From NCBI RefSeq assembly GCF_003339775.1, contig NZ_CP031088.1, forward strand, positions 1,727,577 to 1,791,576: a stretch of 64,000 nucleotides of DNA, read 5' to 3'. The stretch comes from Spiroplasma phoeniceum P40 (GTDB lineage Bacteria; Bacillota_I; Bacilli_A; Mycoplasmatales; Mycoplasmataceae). The position numbers and the translations under genes are program-made. This document shows positions 62,644 to 64,000 of this stretch, in pieces. Below the pieces are notes generated by a model. It had not been told where the DNA came from, ran no database searches, and saw only the letters and a list, made by a program, of their open reading frames with translations. Each line of letters opens with the position of its first letter. Position 1 is the first letter of the stretch.

Positions 62644-63573
62644 TTAACACCTTAAATTGGTATTTTTATTAAGAGTAAAATTAGTATTTTTAACTAAATT
62701 TCTAAATATTTTTCTATCAACAGAAACATATTTTTTATATTCCCTAAACTTATCTAAACCATAATAACTATCACAACTAAAACCAATTTTATAACCATTT
62801 TTATCACCAAAAGCAAAATAATTCAAGTTATCTTTAACTGAATAAATTAAATCTTGTTCAGATAATTCAACAACACCGACTTTAACCTTTGGATTTTTAC
62901 AATTTTTACTAAATTGATACGCTTTAATATTTAAATCATAATGATTTTGTGACTTATCATTATTAGAAGTTTTAACAATATATTTTGCAAGATATTTAAC
63001 AACATCTTCGTTTGTTCCACTACGAACTTTAATATTTTTATTAATACCGTGTTTTCAGTATTGTTGTACAACACTATTGGGTATTTTTTGATTTAATATG
63101 ATGTGAAAATGGACTGCTCCGCGTTTTTGATACTCATAAGTATACATATATTTTAAAATTTCTTTATGATTTTTTGATCGAATTGGATTATTTCATCAAC
63201 GATTAATATTATTAAAAAATAACTTTAAATTATTTTTACATTTTTTTACATTAGTTTCATTAACTGCATAAGTTAAAGTCAGAAAACTTAAATTTTTTGA
63301 ATTTCAAAAATTATGATAGGCTTTACGAATACAATTACCTTGCGAACGAATACGACTATTCCATAGTTTTTTATCATTTTTTTTAGTATTTTTAATTCCC
63401 ATTTTATTACGGGGATTATTATTAATTAATTCTAACGGTAAAACAATATTTTTAACATAATTACCATAAAAGACTTTTTTTAAATAATATTCTTTTTTAA
63501 CATAATTTAAATCATTCATAATTAAATTATGACCTTTATTTATTAAATTATCTTGAATAAAAACATTATTCAT
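62644..63573 (-). CDS. rep: Plectrovirus rolling-circle replication initiator (HUH Rep)
   Basis: 309 aa, intact through many UGA codons. HUH motif VHFHII (about residue 154) for metal binding, and the catalytic Tyr motif KYLAKYIVK (about residue 195), plus an upstream LTLTYAVNE strand (motif 1). AAGGAG before ATG 63573. It nicks the viral plus strand to begin rolling-circle replication. Being intact while structural genes are damaged suggests selection or recent arrival. Flanked by the GTTCTAGG loops. Confidence 0.88.
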
Positions 63574-63620
63574 TTTTATAAACTCCTTCCAAATAAAAAA
63601 AACACTAAATTATATTTTAA

Positions 63621-63660
63621 AAGTTTCGTTCTAGGAAACTATAAATAGTTTGAAACTTTC
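63621..63660. repeat. GTTCTAGG stem-loop 3
   Basis: AAGTTTC-GTTCTAG-GAAACT and a downstream TTTGAAACTT, nearly the same as 62334-62371, on the promoter side of rep. Confidence 0.65.
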
Positions 63661-64000
63661 AATATAATTAAGTGTTTATATTTGAAAGTTATTTTTATTC
63701 TAATATATTATTTTTAATTTTGCAATATTTATTTTAATGATGTTCAGTTATGTTAGTTATTAGATAATTATACCATATTTTTATTTGTTATTAGGAATTT
63801 TTTCGATAATACTTAGATTAATAAATATTATTGTAAAATTTTATCACTTTCCACAATAAAAAACAATTTACACCATAAAATGTTAATAATGTGGAAAACA
63901 ATAAAAATAATCAATAAAAACAATACTTTTAAAGATAATATAAAAAATATTTAATGTGGAAAACTATTAATTTTTATTAATTTTGCTCATTTTTTAATAC
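63661..64000. other. AT-rich intergenic with DnaA-box-like motifs
   Basis: No ORF. Three nonamers one or two mismatches from the DnaA box TTATCCACA: CTTTCCACA (63847-63855, plus) and TTTTCCACA on the minus strand at 63890-63898 and 63955-63963. This may be the edge of an origin region. Confidence 0.45.

Noticed and set aside
1..64000. tRNA and rRNA genes
   Set aside because: Apart from the tRNA-like part of tmRNA I found no acceptor plus T-arm combination and no rRNA sequence.

Overview
The window looks like a Spiroplasma chromosome, most like the S. citri group. It is very AT-rich and most genes only read through if UGA means tryptophan. It holds four linked mreB genes, plectrovirus (SpV1/SVTS2-type) prophage copies, and a tmRNA whose tag ends in LAA. 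Species is inferred, not proven.

Layout. 1-7.4 kb: a truncated membrane protein, tmRNA (minus), several decayed lipoprotein and membrane genes, and rplJ-rplL with an L10-type leader. 7.4-13.7 kb: a badly frameshifted FtsX-like permease and an intact P-type cation ATPase. 14-20 kb: an IS30-family transposase pseudogene and a decayed plectrovirus. 20.3-25.9 kb: a plus-strand block of small genes with zinc-knuckle proteins, a lipoprotein, a C5 DNA methyltransferase pseudogene, a pilin-like protein and an integral membrane protein; I read it as a fragment of a mollicute integrative conjugative element (ICE). 26-33.4 kb: an acetolactate decarboxylase remnant, then fba, a candidate structured RNA, mutM, polA, ispE, rsmA and rnmV. 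33.5-39 kb: mreB2, mreB3, a lipoprotein, mreB4, mreB5. 39.1-41.2 kb: tatD and mnmE.

41.3-49.3 kb is accessory DNA set between mnmE and jag, which are normally neighbours. It contains both halves of a phage terminase gene on opposite strands, inverted plectrovirus arms, a VirB4/TraE remnant and UPF0236/Mbov_0401-type transposase pieces. 49.35-53.3 kb: jag, yidC, rnpA, rpmH, then guaB behind a guanine-type riboswitch. 53.6-56.6 kb: an IS3 remnant and a decayed secreted protein with an OTU cysteine-protease domain, the fold found in the Spiroplasma male-killing factor Spaid. 56.7-63.7 kb: a nearly complete plectrovirus with an intact HUH Rep. The right edge has three DnaA-box-like motifs.

How it works together. 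The core genes are the usual oriC-proximal set (rpmH-rnpA-yidC-jag-mnmE) plus the tatD-rnmV-rsmA neighbourhood, split by an mreB cluster and by mobile DNA. Most accessory genes are broken, often by one-base shifts at homopolymers, so either the genome is decaying or some indels are sequencing errors.
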